DNA of 64,000 nucleotides from [Clostridium] symbiosum (lineage in GTDB: Bacteria > Bacillota > Clostridia > Lachnospirales > Lachnospiraceae): assembly GCA_036419695.1 (NCBI GenBank), contig CP143946.1, forward strand, positions 538,501 to 602,500. Direction: 5' to 3'. This document shows positions 1 to 8,759 of this stretch, in pieces (position 1 is the stretch's first letter; every line of letters begins with the position of its first letter). The position numbers and the translations under genes were made by a program. Below the pieces are notes generated by a model. It was not told the origin of the DNA. It searched no databases and saw only the letters and a program-made list of their open reading frames with translations.

Positions 1-270
1 CGAGTCAATAAAAACGATTACCGGATAGAGATTGGAAACACAGTCAACGAGGTGGAAGAATACATTTGTAGCAGAGTCCAACAGTTCGTAGATGCTTATG
101 GAATGCCTGTAGGAAAGATATCCTTATTTACCGAAAAGAAACTGGATTTTGCAACGACTTTGGAAGGCATTTTTAGTGTATTGAAGAAAAACGATTGGGA
201 TCAAGAAGGGATTGGTGGTCTGATGAGTTTTGGTAAGATGTATAAAGAAAAAGATAACGGAATGGCGTAA
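1..270 (+). CDS. C-terminal part of an unidentified protein
   Basis: An open frame runs from the first base of the window to a TAA at 268-270, giving about 89 residues with no stop, so the start lies outside the window. A GTG at 52 could start a 72-residue version, but it has no obvious ribosome binding site. The sequence is soluble and mixed charged, with no membrane segment or motif that I recognise. A truncated MutT-like gene follows 14 bases later, so the two may once have been an operon. Function unknown. Confidence 0.5.
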   Translation, partial: RVNKNDYRIEIGNTVNEVEEYICSRVQQFVDAYGMPVGKISLFTEKKLDFATTLEGIFSVLKKNDWDQEGIGGLMSFGKMYKEKDNGMA

Positions 271-284
271 AAAGAGGAAAAGAG

Positions 285-395
285 ATGAAAAGAATTATCG
301 CTGCCGCTGTCTATGAGGCGGGAAAGTTATTAATTGCCAGGAGAAGTTATGGCACATTAAAGGGATTTTGGGAATTTCCAGGCGGAATTTTATAA
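285..395 (+). pseudogene. Truncated MutT/NUDIX hydrolase (N-terminus only)
   Basis: ATG at 285 is preceded by AGAGGAAAAGAG and encodes 36 residues that look like the start of an 8-oxo-dGTP diphosphatase: MKRIIAAAVYEAGKLL, then a strand leading to the conserved KGFWEFPGG. The frame stops at 393-395 just before the Nudix box (GX5EX7REUXEEXGU), so no catalytic residues remain. Full MutT proteins are about 130 residues. Immediately after the break a different frame (about 392-466) reads IINIAEENKKRYENLLSNSG and ends in KNE-stop, which looks like the tail of another protein. I infer a deletion that joined two unrelated genes. Confidence 0.75.
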
Positions 396-508
396 TCAAC
401 ATTGCAGAAGAAAACAAAAAGAGATATGAAAATTTATTATCAAACAGTGGAATAAAGAACGAGTAAAGGCATTAAAAATAAATACGAATACAAACACGGA
501 GACACCCT

Positions 509-1525
509 ATGGAACCATACTACTATAACCAAATGAACAAACCACAGCGAATGGCCTACCACGCCATGAAGACCGGACTCATCGACCTGGCGACGTCCTT
601 TCCGGTACCACGTCTGGAAAACCATGAGTTGAGCGATATATTTTTTAAACTGCGTCTGGACTGTCCGGAGATTTTTTACGCGGTGGGTTTTCACTACCGT
701 TTCTTCCCGGATTCCGGCAATGTGGAGATGATTCCGGAATATTTATTTGATAAGGGAAAAATCAAAGAACACCAGAAAGCCATGAGGGCCAGAGTGGAAA
801 AACTCAGCCGGCCGGCCCAGTCATTGACGGAGCGTGATAAAGAGCAGTACATTCATGATTTTATCTGTAACAATGTCCATTATGATAAATTAAAGAAACC
901 ATATTCCCATGAAATAATCGGCCCTCTTGGACAGGGAGTCGGAGTCTGTGAGGGAATTGCAAAGACGGTTAAAATTTTGTGTGATGCGTTGGGCATATGG
1001 TGCATTATTGCAATCTCGGATTCCAATCCGGATAAAAACATCAAGTACCGCCATGCATGGAATATCATTAAAATGGGCGGAACGTATTACCATCTGGATG
1101 CCACGTTTGACAATACCCTGGGGGCGGGTGACGTGATCCGGTATGATTATTTTAACCTGGACGATAAACAGATTTTCCGGGATCATGAGCCGGTGATTTA
1201 TGCAATCCCTCAATGCAATGACGGTGATAAATTCTACTACAAAGAGAAGAAACTCTCTTTCACAAAGACCGAGGACGTGGAAAAACGGGCAATCCAGGCG
1301 ATACGGAAAGGAAAACCGTTGATATTCCACTGGCGCGGCGGATACTTGACACGGGATGTATTGTCTGAACTGTTAAAACTACTGGAACAGACCGCCCGAA
1401 TGAAGGGAAGACATGCCAGAACAGGACTCAACTGGCCTCAGGCGGTGCTGCAGGTATCCTTTGCAGAGGAACTTCCTGTAGATGAGCTGATTGTCGAGGA
1501 GGCGAATGAGGGAGAAAAACAGTGA
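509..1525 (+). CDS. Transglutaminase-like cysteine protease-fold protein
   Basis: 338 residues, no signal peptide. The transglutaminase core is clear: GVGVCEGIAKTVKILCDALG places the nucleophile at Cys147, RHAWNII gives His182 and YHLDATFD gives Asp197, the Cys-His-Asp triad of the family. The N-terminal 100 residues and the C-terminal 100 residues have no motif I know. Such clostridial proteins are usually annotated only as transglutaminase-domain proteins and may act as peptidases rather than cross-linkers. The lack of a secretion signal suggests cytosolic action. It stands alone between the MutT scar and a short tandem repeat. Confidence 0.85.
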   Translation: MEPYYYNQMNKPQRMAYHAMKTGLIDLATSFPVPRLENHELSDIFFKLRLDCPEIFYAVGFHYRFFPDSGNVEMIPEYLFDKGKIKEHQKAMRARVEKLSRPAQSLTERDKEQYIHDFICNNVHYDKLKKPYSHEIIGPLGQGVGVCEGIAKTVKILCDALGIWCIIAISDSNPDKNIKYRHAWNIIKMGGTYYHLDATFDNTLGAGDVIRYDYFNLDDKQIFRDHEPVIYAIPQCNDGDKFYYKEKKLSFTKTEDVEKRAIQAIRKGKPLIFHWRGGYLTRDVLSELLKLLEQTARMKGRHARTGLNWPQAVLQVSFAEELPVDELIVEEANEGEKQ

Positions 1526-1564
1526 TTTTAAGCTCGTAAACATAGAACGTGTGTAAGTTAAAAA

Positions 1565-1630
1565 ACATGTGCAAACAGAAAACATGTGCAAACAGAAAAT
1601 ATATGCAAACAGAAAACATGTGTAAATCGA
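1565..1630. repeat. 17-bp tandem repeat, about 4 units
   Basis: Units of acatgtgcaaacagaaa begin at 1565, 1582, 1599 (two changes) and 1616 (degenerate). The array fills the gap between the transglutaminase-like gene and the macrodomain gene and ends about 40 bases before the next start codon. Confidence 0.8.
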
Positions 1631-1670
1631 GTATAGGCGCAGATAGAAAACAAGCGGAAGGAGCGAAGTA

Positions 1671-2180
1671 ATGTCTTTTAAAATAATGACCGGTGATATA
1701 ACAAAATGTGAGGCAACGGCAATTGTAAACGCCGCTAACACCTCGCTTCTCGGAGGAGGGGGCGTAGACGGTGCGATTCATCGGGCCGCTGGCCCGGAAC
1801 TCCTGGGAGAGTGCAGAATGCTTCACGGATGCAAGACGGGTCAGGCCAAGATGACGAAAGGATATAACCTGAAGGCAAAATATATTATCCACACCCCTGG
1901 GCCGGTATGGAACGGCGGGGAACACGGTGAGCGTGATATGTTGGAATCCTGTTACAAGAACTGTCTTGAACTTGCTGTAAAACACGATATTCACGACATT
2001 GCCTTTCCATCCATCAGCACCGGGATTTACCGTTTCCCTGTGGACGAGGCCGCCAAAATCGCAGTCAGAACGATTCACCGGTATCCGGAACTGGATGTTA
2101 CGATGGTATGTTTTGATGAGAGAACCAGGAAGGCATACGAAGATGCGGAGGCCGCTTTTAATCGGGGAGAACTACAGTAA
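1671..2180 (+). CDS. Macrodomain protein, O-acetyl-ADP-ribose deacetylase type
   Basis: 169 residues consisting of one macrodomain. Visible landmarks are GDIT near residue 8, NAAN at 20-23, the loop GGGGVDGAIHRAAG at 28-41 and SISTGIYRFP at 114-123; these match the MacroD/YmdB class that hydrolyses O-acetyl-ADP-ribose and mono-ADP-ribose from proteins. Start codon ATG has GGAAGGAGCG upstream. It precedes small enzymes of unrelated function on the same strand. The true substrate (sirtuin product or ADP-ribosylated protein) cannot be read from the sequence. Confidence 0.93.
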   Translation: MSFKIMTGDITKCEATAIVNAANTSLLGGGGVDGAIHRAAGPELLGECRMLHGCKTGQAKMTKGYNLKAKYIIHTPGPVWNGGEHGERDMLESCYKNCLELAVKHDIHDIAFPSISTGIYRFPVDEAAKIAVRTIHRYPELDVTMVCFDERTRKAYEDAEAAFNRGELQ

Positions 2181-2303
2181 AGAACCGGATATGGGGATAT
2201 GAGTAAAAAACATTGAGATAGAAATTAGTATTTATCGTTACTGGAGGATAAAGGCGTATCAGATAGAACAATAACTCAGCCGCGGGCGGAAAGGAGAGGG
2301 AAC

Positions 2304-2660
2304 ATGGATTTTTATAAAAGGATGGAAAAGGTCTGCCATATGATTCCATACGGTAAGGCGGCAACTTATGGCCAGATTGCCCTTCTCTGTGGAAGGCCCC
2401 GCAATGCCAGGCAGGTGGGATATGCGTTGAGCCACAAAAGCCTGGATGGCCAAATACCGGCCTGGAGGATTGTAAACAGCAGCGGTTTTCTGTCCGGCGC
2501 AGCATCCTTTGAATATCCGGAAACCCAGAGACTTTTGCTGATGGGAGAGGGCGTTGAGGTGTCTCCGGAGAACAGAGTGGATTTGAAAAAGTATGGGTGG
2601 AAGAATACCTTTGAAGACGCCTTGGAGCTCCGTGGGATCTTTGAGCGGGAAGGAATATAG
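2304..2660 (+). CDS. Alkyltransferase-like protein (MGMT family, no active-site Cys)
   Basis: 118 residues with the DNA-binding domain of O6-alkylguanine-DNA alkyltransferases: a winged-helix segment TYGQIALLCGRPRNARQVGY at 21-40, including the Arg36 that flips the base in MGMT. The catalytic PCHR motif is replaced by PAWR (Pro52-Ala53-Trp54-Arg55), so it cannot accept an alkyl group. Proteins of this kind (ATL) bind bulky O6-alkylguanines and recruit nucleotide excision repair. Most ATLs carry Trp at the Cys position; here Ala occupies it and Trp takes the His position. Strong RBS (AAAGGAGAGGG) before the ATG. Confidence 0.88.
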   Translation: MDFYKRMEKVCHMIPYGKAATYGQIALLCGRPRNARQVGYALSHKSLDGQIPAWRIVNSSGFLSGAASFEYPETQRLLLMGEGVEVSPENRVDLKKYGWKNTFEDALELRGIFEREGI

Positions 2661-2685
2661 AAGGGAATAGCCTGGAGGAACGAAA

Positions 2686-3243
2686 ATGGTCTTACTCGTA
2701 ATAGATACACAGAAATTAATAACAAATAAAACACTATCCCATTTTGACTTGTTCCGGTTTAACGTGAAAAAACTAATTGAAGCGGCAAGAACTCACGGAA
2801 TCGAAGTAATATACATCCGTCACGACGATGGAGATGGTGAGGCTCTTACAAAGGGGACGGAAGGCTTTGAAATTTATGATGAATTCCGGCCGCTTCCGGG
2901 AGAAAAGATCTATGATAAGACGGTAAACAGCGCGTTCCGTGACACGGGATTGACGGAATACCTGATGGAGAAGGGGGAAAAGGACGTTATCATAACCGGG
3001 CTTCAGACAGATTACTGTATTGATGCCAGCGTTAAGTGTGCTTTTGAACACGGATTTCACGTGTTTGTGCCTGCTTTTGCCAATACGACGACTGATAATG
3101 CCTATATGACGGGCGAAAACAGCTATCGCTATTACAATGAATTCATGTGGGACGGCAGATATGCGGAGTGCATTGCAGTGGATGATATGATTGACAGAAT
3201 GGCACATGATGTGCTGACAAAGAAGGAGCAGATAAATGGATAA
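2686..3243 (+). CDS. Isochorismatase-family cysteine hydrolase
   Basis: 185 residues with the Asp-Lys-Cys triad of the family: Asp7 in VLLVIDTQ, Lys78 in IYDKTVNSAF and Cys111 in GLQTDYCIDASV. Members hydrolyse amides such as nicotinamide, or vinyl ethers; the substrate here is unknown. RBS GGAGG lies 7 bases before the ATG. Its stop overlaps the next gene's start by 8 bases (3236-3243), so the two are translationally coupled and probably act together. Confidence 0.9.
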   Translation: MVLLVIDTQKLITNKTLSHFDLFRFNVKKLIEAARTHGIEVIYIRHDDGDGEALTKGTEGFEIYDEFRPLPGEKIYDKTVNSAFRDTGLTEYLMEKGEKDVIITGLQTDYCIDASVKCAFEHGFHVFVPAFANTTTDNAYMTGENSYRYYNEFMWDGRYAECIAVDDMIDRMAHDVLTKKEQING

Positions 3244-4069
3244 GTTTATTTTTGCGGAGAAAGAAAAAATACATGTATATTCATATGGTGAAGGTCCGGT
3301 GACAATCGTTTTTTTATCGGGTTCGGGGGTGTTATTTCCTCAATTGGAGTATAAGTCCTTTCAGGAAGCGCTGTCAGGGATATGTCGGGTGGTGGGAATT
3401 GAAAAGCCGGGATATGGATACAGCGATGTATCAGGAAAAGACAGGACGGTCGATGTCACAGTGGGGGAATACAGGTGCGTGCTGCGGGAGCTTGGAATAA
3501 CGGAACCGGTTGTTTTGGCGGCACACAGTATGGGCTTTTTGGAAGCGCTTTACTGGGGGCAGAGGTATCCTTCCGAAATTCTGGGTATCCTTGGCGTCGA
3601 CCCGGCAACACCGCAGTGTTACCAGGATTTTAACCTGGACAATGCGGTTACCGGCCTCAGGGAGCTTTCGGGGAATGAAGAGCTTCGTAAAAATACGGCG
3701 GGTGCTTTGATCTCGCAGCTGCTTCAGGAAAATCTCATTTTACCGGAGGAAGCAGAACACTATGAACTCTTAGCCGTTCAAAATCTTGCCAATCAGAACT
3801 GGATCAGCGAAGCGGTCAATATTGGAGATACTCTTGCCCAGATAGAGGCGGAGGATCCATGTCTGCAGCTCCCGATGCTGTTTTTCATTTCAAACGGAGA
3901 AGGGACAACTCTGGAAAAGGATTCCTGGATCAGCCATGCCACACAGTATCTGGGCAAACTTAAATGTTCTCAATACGGATTGTTTGATTTTCCTCATAAT
4001 CTGTACAAGTACGCCTATAAAGAAATGGCCGGGCAGGCCGGAGAATTCATTGTTAAATATATATGTTAA
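3236..4069 (+). CDS. Alpha/beta hydrolase
   Basis: 277 residues with the alpha/beta-hydrolase fold. The nucleophile elbow is AHSMGFLE (Ser98), with an oxyanion region around FLSGSGV (27-32) and an acid/His end near FDFPHNLYKY. No signal peptide, so cytosolic. The start overlaps the cysteine hydrolase gene by 8 bases. Function (esterase, lactonase, peptidase) is open; the coupling suggests sequential hydrolysis of one compound, which is inference. Confidence 0.85.
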   Translation: MDKFIFAEKEKIHVYSYGEGPVTIVFLSGSGVLFPQLEYKSFQEALSGICRVVGIEKPGYGYSDVSGKDRTVDVTVGEYRCVLRELGITEPVVLAAHSMGFLEALYWGQRYPSEILGILGVDPATPQCYQDFNLDNAVTGLRELSGNEELRKNTAGALISQLLQENLILPEEAEHYELLAVQNLANQNWISEAVNIGDTLAQIEAEDPCLQLPMLFFISNGEGTTLEKDSWISHATQYLGKLKCSQYGLFDFPHNLYKYAYKEMAGQAGEFIVKYIC

Positions 4070-4243
4070 GTATCGGAGGCCTGTGGAGCTGATGATATAA
4101 AAATTTGCTTTTGTCAGGCTTTTAAATGTACGGCAGACCAGTTTCTATACGATGATATCGAATGAAAAAAGCCAGTTATGTATTTGTCCACCTCAGACAA
4201 AGAAGGCGTACCCGGCAAATCGGAATTCCCAGGGAGAAAGAGA

Positions 4244-5092
4244 ATGGTTGACGTTTATGTGGCAAGTGCTTTTAGTAAAAATAATAAAGGCGGAAATAAG
4301 GCGGGAATCGTATTTAACAGACCGGATTTAACAACCGGCCAAAAGATGGAGATTGCAAGGCAATTAGGATATTCTGAAACTGCTTTTGTATCGGATTCCC
4401 GTATGGCGGATTTTAAGTTACAATATTACACTCCAACAGAAGAGGTTCCGTTATGCGGCCATGCTACAATCGCAGCGTTTTCTACTCTCAGGATATTGGG
4501 CATGTTGGATAAAGAACAATTTACAATCGAAACAAAATCCGGAATTCTTAATATCCAGGTTAAAGAAGACGGCTTGATACTTATGGAGCAGAATTCTCCT
4601 GCATATTTCGATATCCTGCCCCCGGATTTATTTTCCGATTGCATAGAGAAAGACTTTATTAATGGTGATTTTCCAATACAAATAGTTTCCACCGGACTAA
4701 GCGATGTTATGCTTCCTGTTGATACGAAGGAACATCTGGAAACATTATCGCCTGATTTTAAAATGATGGCAGAATTAAGCAAAGAAAAAAATGTGGTTGG
4801 CGTCCATGCTTTTACTCTGATTGAGAAATCTGAAATCACTGCAATATGCAGAAATTTTGCGCCATTGTATGGGATTGATGAAGAATCAGCAACTGGAACA
4901 TCCAATTGTGCCTTAGCGTGTTACCTTTTTAAATATTATAAAAAGCAGGATCAATATATTTTTGAACAGGGGTATAACATGGGAGCAATTTCCCGGATTA
5001 TCGTAAATATCGCATATCACGAGGATGTAATTGATTCGGTTCATGTTGGTGGGTACGGGTATTTACTTGGTCAAAAGACCGTATCGGTGTAA
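4244..5092 (+). CDS. PhzF-family isomerase/epimerase-like protein
   Basis: 282 residues from the ATG at 4244, chosen because GGGAG sits 7 bases upstream and the family begins with MxDVYVASAF; an in-frame ATG at 4178 would add 22 unlikely residues. Hallmarks: GGNKAGIVF, SETAFV with the catalytic Glu45, PLCGHATIA, and ATGTSNCAL in the second half, i.e. the two mirror domains of the diaminopimelate-epimerase fold. PhzF isomerises dihydrohydroxyanthranilate, but most clostridial homologues have no known substrate and no phenazine genes lie here. A second, diverged member is at 16663. Confidence 0.88.
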   Translation: MVDVYVASAFSKNNKGGNKAGIVFNRPDLTTGQKMEIARQLGYSETAFVSDSRMADFKLQYYTPTEEVPLCGHATIAAFSTLRILGMLDKEQFTIETKSGILNIQVKEDGLILMEQNSPAYFDILPPDLFSDCIEKDFINGDFPIQIVSTGLSDVMLPVDTKEHLETLSPDFKMMAELSKEKNVVGVHAFTLIEKSEITAICRNFAPLYGIDEESATGTSNCALACYLFKYYKKQDQYIFEQGYNMGAISRIIVNIAYHEDVIDSVHVGGYGYLLGQKTVSV

Positions 5093-5155
5093 TTTGGCGC
5101 CAGATTAAATCCGGTTTATTGGTGTAGTGTGTACTTCCTCTTTTGCCGCTCCCAT

Positions 5156-5776
5156 TTATTCTTCTGGAAAAGAGAAAGTAACGACGGTTTTTTCCCATAT
5201 GCGGTTTTCTTCGCCGGAAAGTAACTGCAGATCAAAACCGAACAGAGATTTTATGGAACCGGCATAGTCGAAACCTGTCTCAGGAACCGGACCCCATTCA
5301 AGAACTTCTCCCGGCACGGTAAAATAAAAGTCTCTGCCGCCGTAGATGCCCATGGTCGAATCGCCGCAGGGGTTCTTTACGTCCCTCATTGAAACAAACA
5401 ACGGGAAAGCCGGACTGGCAGGAACTGCAAAACAAAATTCCCGATCCGATTTCTGGCTGAGCCATATCATTAAATTCTGGTAGTTCCAGAAATTGCGGTA
5501 ATGAGGAACGTCTTTTGCATCGGGAAATTCCAGGTAAACCCATCCGTCACTCCCAGGAAGCAGCAAATAATTAAATTCGCATATCACTTTTTTGGCATCG
5601 TTGGTGATAGACGCATATTCTACCAGAAGTGTTTTTATATCATCCAGAGAAATATTATGCAGGAGAAGCGCTTTTTTATAGGCGGTCAAATCCGGCCACC
5701 AGTCTTTGGACGGGCGGTATCCGGCCATATCCGGCGTAAGTTCCGTCTGTTTTTTCTTTTTATTGAATAATCCCAT
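5156..5776 (-). CDS. Unidentified 206-residue protein
   Basis: A good start (AAGGAGGG 7 bases before ATG at 5776) and normal composition support a real gene. The N-terminus MGLFNKKKKQ is basic, then the protein is soluble and rich in aromatic residues (DGWVYLEFPD, FWNYQNLMIWL, GIYGGRDFYF). I recognise no family. It is convergent with the PhzF-like gene, 63 bases apart. It could be a small adaptor or immunity-type protein, but nothing in the sequence decides this. Confidence 0.75.
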   Translation of the reverse strand: MGLFNKKKKQTELTPDMAGYRPSKDWWPDLTAYKKALLLHNISLDDIKTLLVEYASITNDAKKVICEFNYLLLPGSDGWVYLEFPDAKDVPHYRNFWNYQNLMIWLSQKSDREFCFAVPASPAFPLFVSMRDVKNPCGDSTMGIYGGRDFYFTVPGEVLEWGPVPETGFDYAGSIKSLFGFDLQLLSGEENRIWEKTVVTFSFPEE

Positions 5777-6079
5777 TCCATTTCCCTCCTTGATGAATCC
5801 GTGCGGTTGCAGAATTGAATCACTTTGCTATGGCTGGAAGTGACCTGCGGGGGCACATTATGACGGGCCGGCAATGACAGATTTGCTTGCCGGTCGTTAT
5901 CTTATGTTGTTCGGTTCTTCTTGGGAAAATTATACCATAATTTTCTTAAAGCTTCCATAAACGGAGAACACATTATAAATATGTAAATATATAAAAGAGA
6001 TGCAATTGATGCTCTGGAAGAACATAATAGAGGCAGAGGGCAAAATGCCGCGGCCAATCATAAAATAACTATAAACTAG

Positions 6080-6108
6080 TTGACAAAGTCAATAATCAGG
6101 AGTAAAAT
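6080..6108 (+). promoter_or_regulatory. Sigma-A promoter of the marR-FUSC unit
   Basis: TTGACA at 6080-6085, 17-base spacer, TAAAAT at 6103-6108. Transcription would start near 6115, giving a leader of about 170 nt before the marR start at 6283. Confidence 0.7.
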
Positions 6109-6130
6109 TTCCATTTATTAACAAAGTGAA
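6080..6130. promoter_or_regulatory. Two similar inverted-repeat boxes, likely MarR operators
   Basis: TTGACAAAGTCAA (6080-6092) is a perfect palindrome around the central A and covers the -35 box; TTAACAAAGTGAA (6118-6130) is a related imperfect palindrome just past the expected start site, 38 bases on. The placement over the -35 and the start site fits autorepression by the MarR protein encoded next. Inference from position and symmetry. Confidence 0.55.
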
Positions 6131-6282
6131 CTATTTTCAGATAATCGACATATCAGTATCATATAGATTCCCGCCGATCATATCCGGCCGCGACACCGAC
6201 AGGAAAAATCGAAAAAGGCTGATTTGAAACACACCGTATGCTGCGGTGCCCAGTGTTTATGGGGGTAAATAGGAGAGAAAGA

Positions 6283-6726
6283 ATGGAAAAGCAACAGGAA
6301 TATGAAGATTGGATGGCAATGATGAAAACGATGCAGGATATCCGGCATTTTTGCAGCCTGCATGTGAAACGCAGCCCCCAGGGAGGCATTTCTTCGGCAC
6401 AGGAACTGGATCTTCTCTCAAGAGTACAGATGTCGGAGGAACGCCTTACACCGCATGCGCTGTGCGAAAGTATGGGAATCAGCAGGCCGCTGGGCAGCAG
6501 GCTGATTGAAAATCTGGAGATGAAAGGATTTCTTTTGAAGGAAGTCAGTGAAGCGGACAGGAGAAGTTATTTTCTGAAAATCACGGAAAAGGGAGGTCAG
6601 GTATTGAAGGAGACCTACACCTATTACCTGGAACCCGTATACCGGTTAAGAAGGAATCTTGGGGAGGAAAAGTTCGGGAAGCTGGCCGTGCTGATCCGCG
6701 AGAGCAACGAGTTTATGCAGCAATGA
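6283..6726 (+). CDS. MarR-family transcriptional regulator
   Basis: 147 residues from the ATG at 6283, which has AGGAGAG 6 bases upstream; an ATG at 6238 in the same frame lacks a binding site. A winged helix is visible: MSEERLTPHALCESMGIS as helix-turn-helix, then GFLLKEVSEADRRSYFLKIT as the wing with the DRR motif typical of MarR. The next gene encodes an FUSC-type exporter 25 bases downstream, the standard repressor/efflux arrangement in which a small aromatic or toxic ligand relieves repression. Confidence 0.88.
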   Translation: MEKQQEYEDWMAMMKTMQDIRHFCSLHVKRSPQGGISSAQELDLLSRVQMSEERLTPHALCESMGISRPLGSRLIENLEMKGFLLKEVSEADRRSYFLKITEKGGQVLKETYTYYLEPVYRLRRNLGEEKFGKLAVLIRESNEFMQQ

Positions 6727-6751
6727 CAAGACAGAAAGGAAGGTGTCATAT

Positions 6752-7804
6752 TTGACATTTTATCAGGAATTACAGTTAAACCAGGCCGGTTCGAAAGCGC
6801 TCATCAGAAATTCAAAAGACGGCAGGGAGAAACGGCGCCACATTGCTACCTACATTTTCAAGGTGTTTTTAACGCTGGTATTTTGTGTAGCGTTTATCTC
6901 TATCTATTCTAAGCTTTTCGGTTCTGAGAACAGCATAGCGGGAGTGGCGGTACTGCTGGCCGTCATGGTATTCAGGCAGGCGGATTTGGGGATCGACACG
7001 AAACAGAGCTTTTTTGTACTCCTCGGAATCTTTGGAATTCTTGCGGTTGGACCTCATATATCGGCAACGTCGTCTCCGTTTGCAGCACTGATTGTTGACT
7101 TTGTCTGTATTTTGGCTCTTACCTTTTTTGGCTGCCATAATGTTCTGATGTCGAACCATGCAACATTTGTCCTGGGCTACCTGCTTTTATCGGGTAATGA
7201 TGTGACCGGGGAAGCGTATGGTATGCGCTTTTTAGGACTGGCGGCGGGAGGTCTGCTGACCGCGCTGATTTTCTACCGCAATCACCGCAAGATTACGTAC
7301 AAGAGGCGGATTGGAGACCTCTTCCATGAGTTCCGCCTGCACTCCGCCAGGACCAGATGGCAGTTTAAAATGGCGGTGGGAGTCGCCCTTGTGATGTTTC
7401 TGGCCCGGCTTATCGGACTTTCAAGACCAATGTGGGCCGGATTTGCGGCCATGTCGGTGCTGCAGCCGTTTGCCGAGGATTTAAAAATGAGGGTAAGACA
7501 CAGGGTTCCGGGAACGATTGTGGGAGGAATTCTCTTTCTGCTCATTTGCCTGATAGTTCCGGAGGAAGGATATGGGCTACTGGGGATTATCGGCGGTATC
7601 TGCGTCGGTTTTTCTGCAACATACGGCTGGCAGACTGTGTTTAACTCCTTTGGCGCCCTTGCCGTGGCAGCCGGTATATATGGGGCGTCGGGAGCCGTTC
7701 TGAACCGATATCTGGCTAATATGATGGGAATTCTGCTTGCCGTTGTATTCTACAAAATATGTGACAGCATCATCCATAGAAAAAAAGAATTCAAATCCGT
7801 GTAA
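6752..7804 (+). CDS. FUSC-family aromatic/fusaric-acid-type exporter
   Basis: 350 residues from a TTG at 6752, preferred because AAGGAAGG ends 8 bases before it; a GTG at 6743 in frame lies almost on that site. Two blocks of hydrophobic segments (about residues 28-150 and 205-335) each resemble half of the FUSC/AaeB membrane domain; the second carries the conserved RPMWAGFAAMSVLQPF. The central loop RRIGDLFHEFRLHSARTRWQFK is cytosolic. FUSC proteins export aromatic carboxylic acids. Co-transcribed with marR. Confidence 0.85.
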   Translation: MTFYQELQLNQAGSKALIRNSKDGREKRRHIATYIFKVFLTLVFCVAFISIYSKLFGSENSIAGVAVLLAVMVFRQADLGIDTKQSFFVLLGIFGILAVGPHISATSSPFAALIVDFVCILALTFFGCHNVLMSNHATFVLGYLLLSGNDVTGEAYGMRFLGLAAGGLLTALIFYRNHRKITYKRRIGDLFHEFRLHSARTRWQFKMAVGVALVMFLARLIGLSRPMWAGFAAMSVLQPFAEDLKMRVRHRVPGTIVGGILFLLICLIVPEEGYGLLGIIGGICVGFSATYGWQTVFNSFGALAVAAGIYGASGAVLNRYLANMMGILLAVVFYKICDSIIHRKKEFKSV

Positions 7805-7921
7805 ATAGACTTTCGGGGAACGCCATGTTACAATAGAACGTAATGCCGGGGCAGGAGGGAAAACGCACCAAAGAAGGTAAGCGTGAAACCGGAAGCAAAT
7901 CTGTTACAAAGGAGTACAATA

Positions 7922-8704
7922 ATGGTAAGAAGAAATTTTGGAGTGATTTCAATGATTTGGCAGGTGATTTGGCCGATTTTGTTCTATACGGCGGTGACCG
8001 CGGTAATCGCCTTTTTTATGGGTGGATTTCTCAACGTAATGTGGGTGGTCACTCTGGCGGCGGTGATAAGCTCGGTGTTTCTTTTCTACGTTTACGGAAG
8101 AAGAGAGCAGGTGAGACGAAGAGATTATGGTCCGTCCTGGCGCGTGAGAATCGATATGGGGCGCGGGGCGGCTCTGGTTTTCATACTTGCCTTTGCTTCC
8201 TGTATATTTTTAAACAACCTGATGGAATTAACCGGTATTGTACATATGTCCGAGGGTTTTGATGAGATCAATGAGGATATTTACAGCGTGTCCATTGTGC
8301 TTCAGATATTGTCCACCGGACTTGCGGCACCTGTTGTGGAAGAGCTGATTTTCAGAGGATTGTGCTACGGCCGTCTGCGGTCTGCAATGGGGATTATTCC
8401 CGCCGCGGTTGTGTCGGCTTTGATTTTCGGCCTTTATCACGGAAATCTGGTTCAGATGGTTTATGCGTTTGCATTGGGAATCCTGCTGGCTCTGGTGTAT
8501 GAACACTTTGACGGACTTTTCCCAGCCGTCTGGTTTCATATTAGCGCCAATCTCACCTCGATCATTCTGACCGCATGTTTTGGTGCGTTCCCAACATTTT
8601 TTGGAAGCCTGATTTTTATAATTATCAGCACGGTGATATCTTTTCTGGTGGCGGCAGCCTGCCTCAGGTTTATCTATGACAGGAGACGCCGTATTAGAAA
8701 ATAG
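7922..8704 (+). CDS. CPBP-family intramembrane metalloprotease (Abi)
   Basis: 260 residues from the ATG at 7922, which has AAAGGAG 6 bases before it. Six to eight membrane segments. The CPBP motifs are in order: EELIFRG at 140-146 (Glu pair and Arg), FGLYHGN (His of motif 2) and WFHISAN (His of motif 3). These form the glutamate protease site known from Rce1 and bacteriocin-immunity proteins. Role may be self-protection against peptides or envelope protein maturation; not resolvable here. Confidence 0.9.
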   Translation: MVRRNFGVISMIWQVIWPILFYTAVTAVIAFFMGGFLNVMWVVTLAAVISSVFLFYVYGRREQVRRRDYGPSWRVRIDMGRGAALVFILAFASCIFLNNLMELTGIVHMSEGFDEINEDIYSVSIVLQILSTGLAAPVVEELIFRGLCYGRLRSAMGIIPAAVVSALIFGLYHGNLVQMVYAFALGILLALVYEHFDGLFPAVWFHISANLTSIILTACFGAFPTFFGSLIFIIISTVISFLVAAACLRFIYDRRRRIRK

Positions 8705-8759
8705 TTAAGGAAAAATAATTTTTGGAATGTTTTCACTTTTTATGAATAGAATAGATACT

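Larger units (their letters stand above)
5777..6282. other. Intergenic region between the unknown gene and marR
   Basis: About 500 bases without a coding frame that I can support. It holds an imperfect hairpin around 5862-5896 (gccggcaa / ttgccggt arms) on the side of the minus-strand gene, an AT-rich stretch at 5920-6000, and the marR promoter and operator candidates listed separately. Confidence 0.6.

Noticed and set aside
1565..1630. CRISPR array
   Set aside because: Units are 17 bp and directly adjacent with no spacers, and no cas genes are in the window.
1428..2078. Minus-strand frame over the 17-bp repeats and the macrodomain gene
   Set aside because: The repetitive FLFAHVFCLHMF-like sequence is only the translation of the tandem repeat.
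4244..5092. Phenazine biosynthesis cluster because of PhzF-like genes
   Set aside because: No phzA-E or phzG homologues occur; PhzF-like proteins are common orphan enzymes in clostridia.
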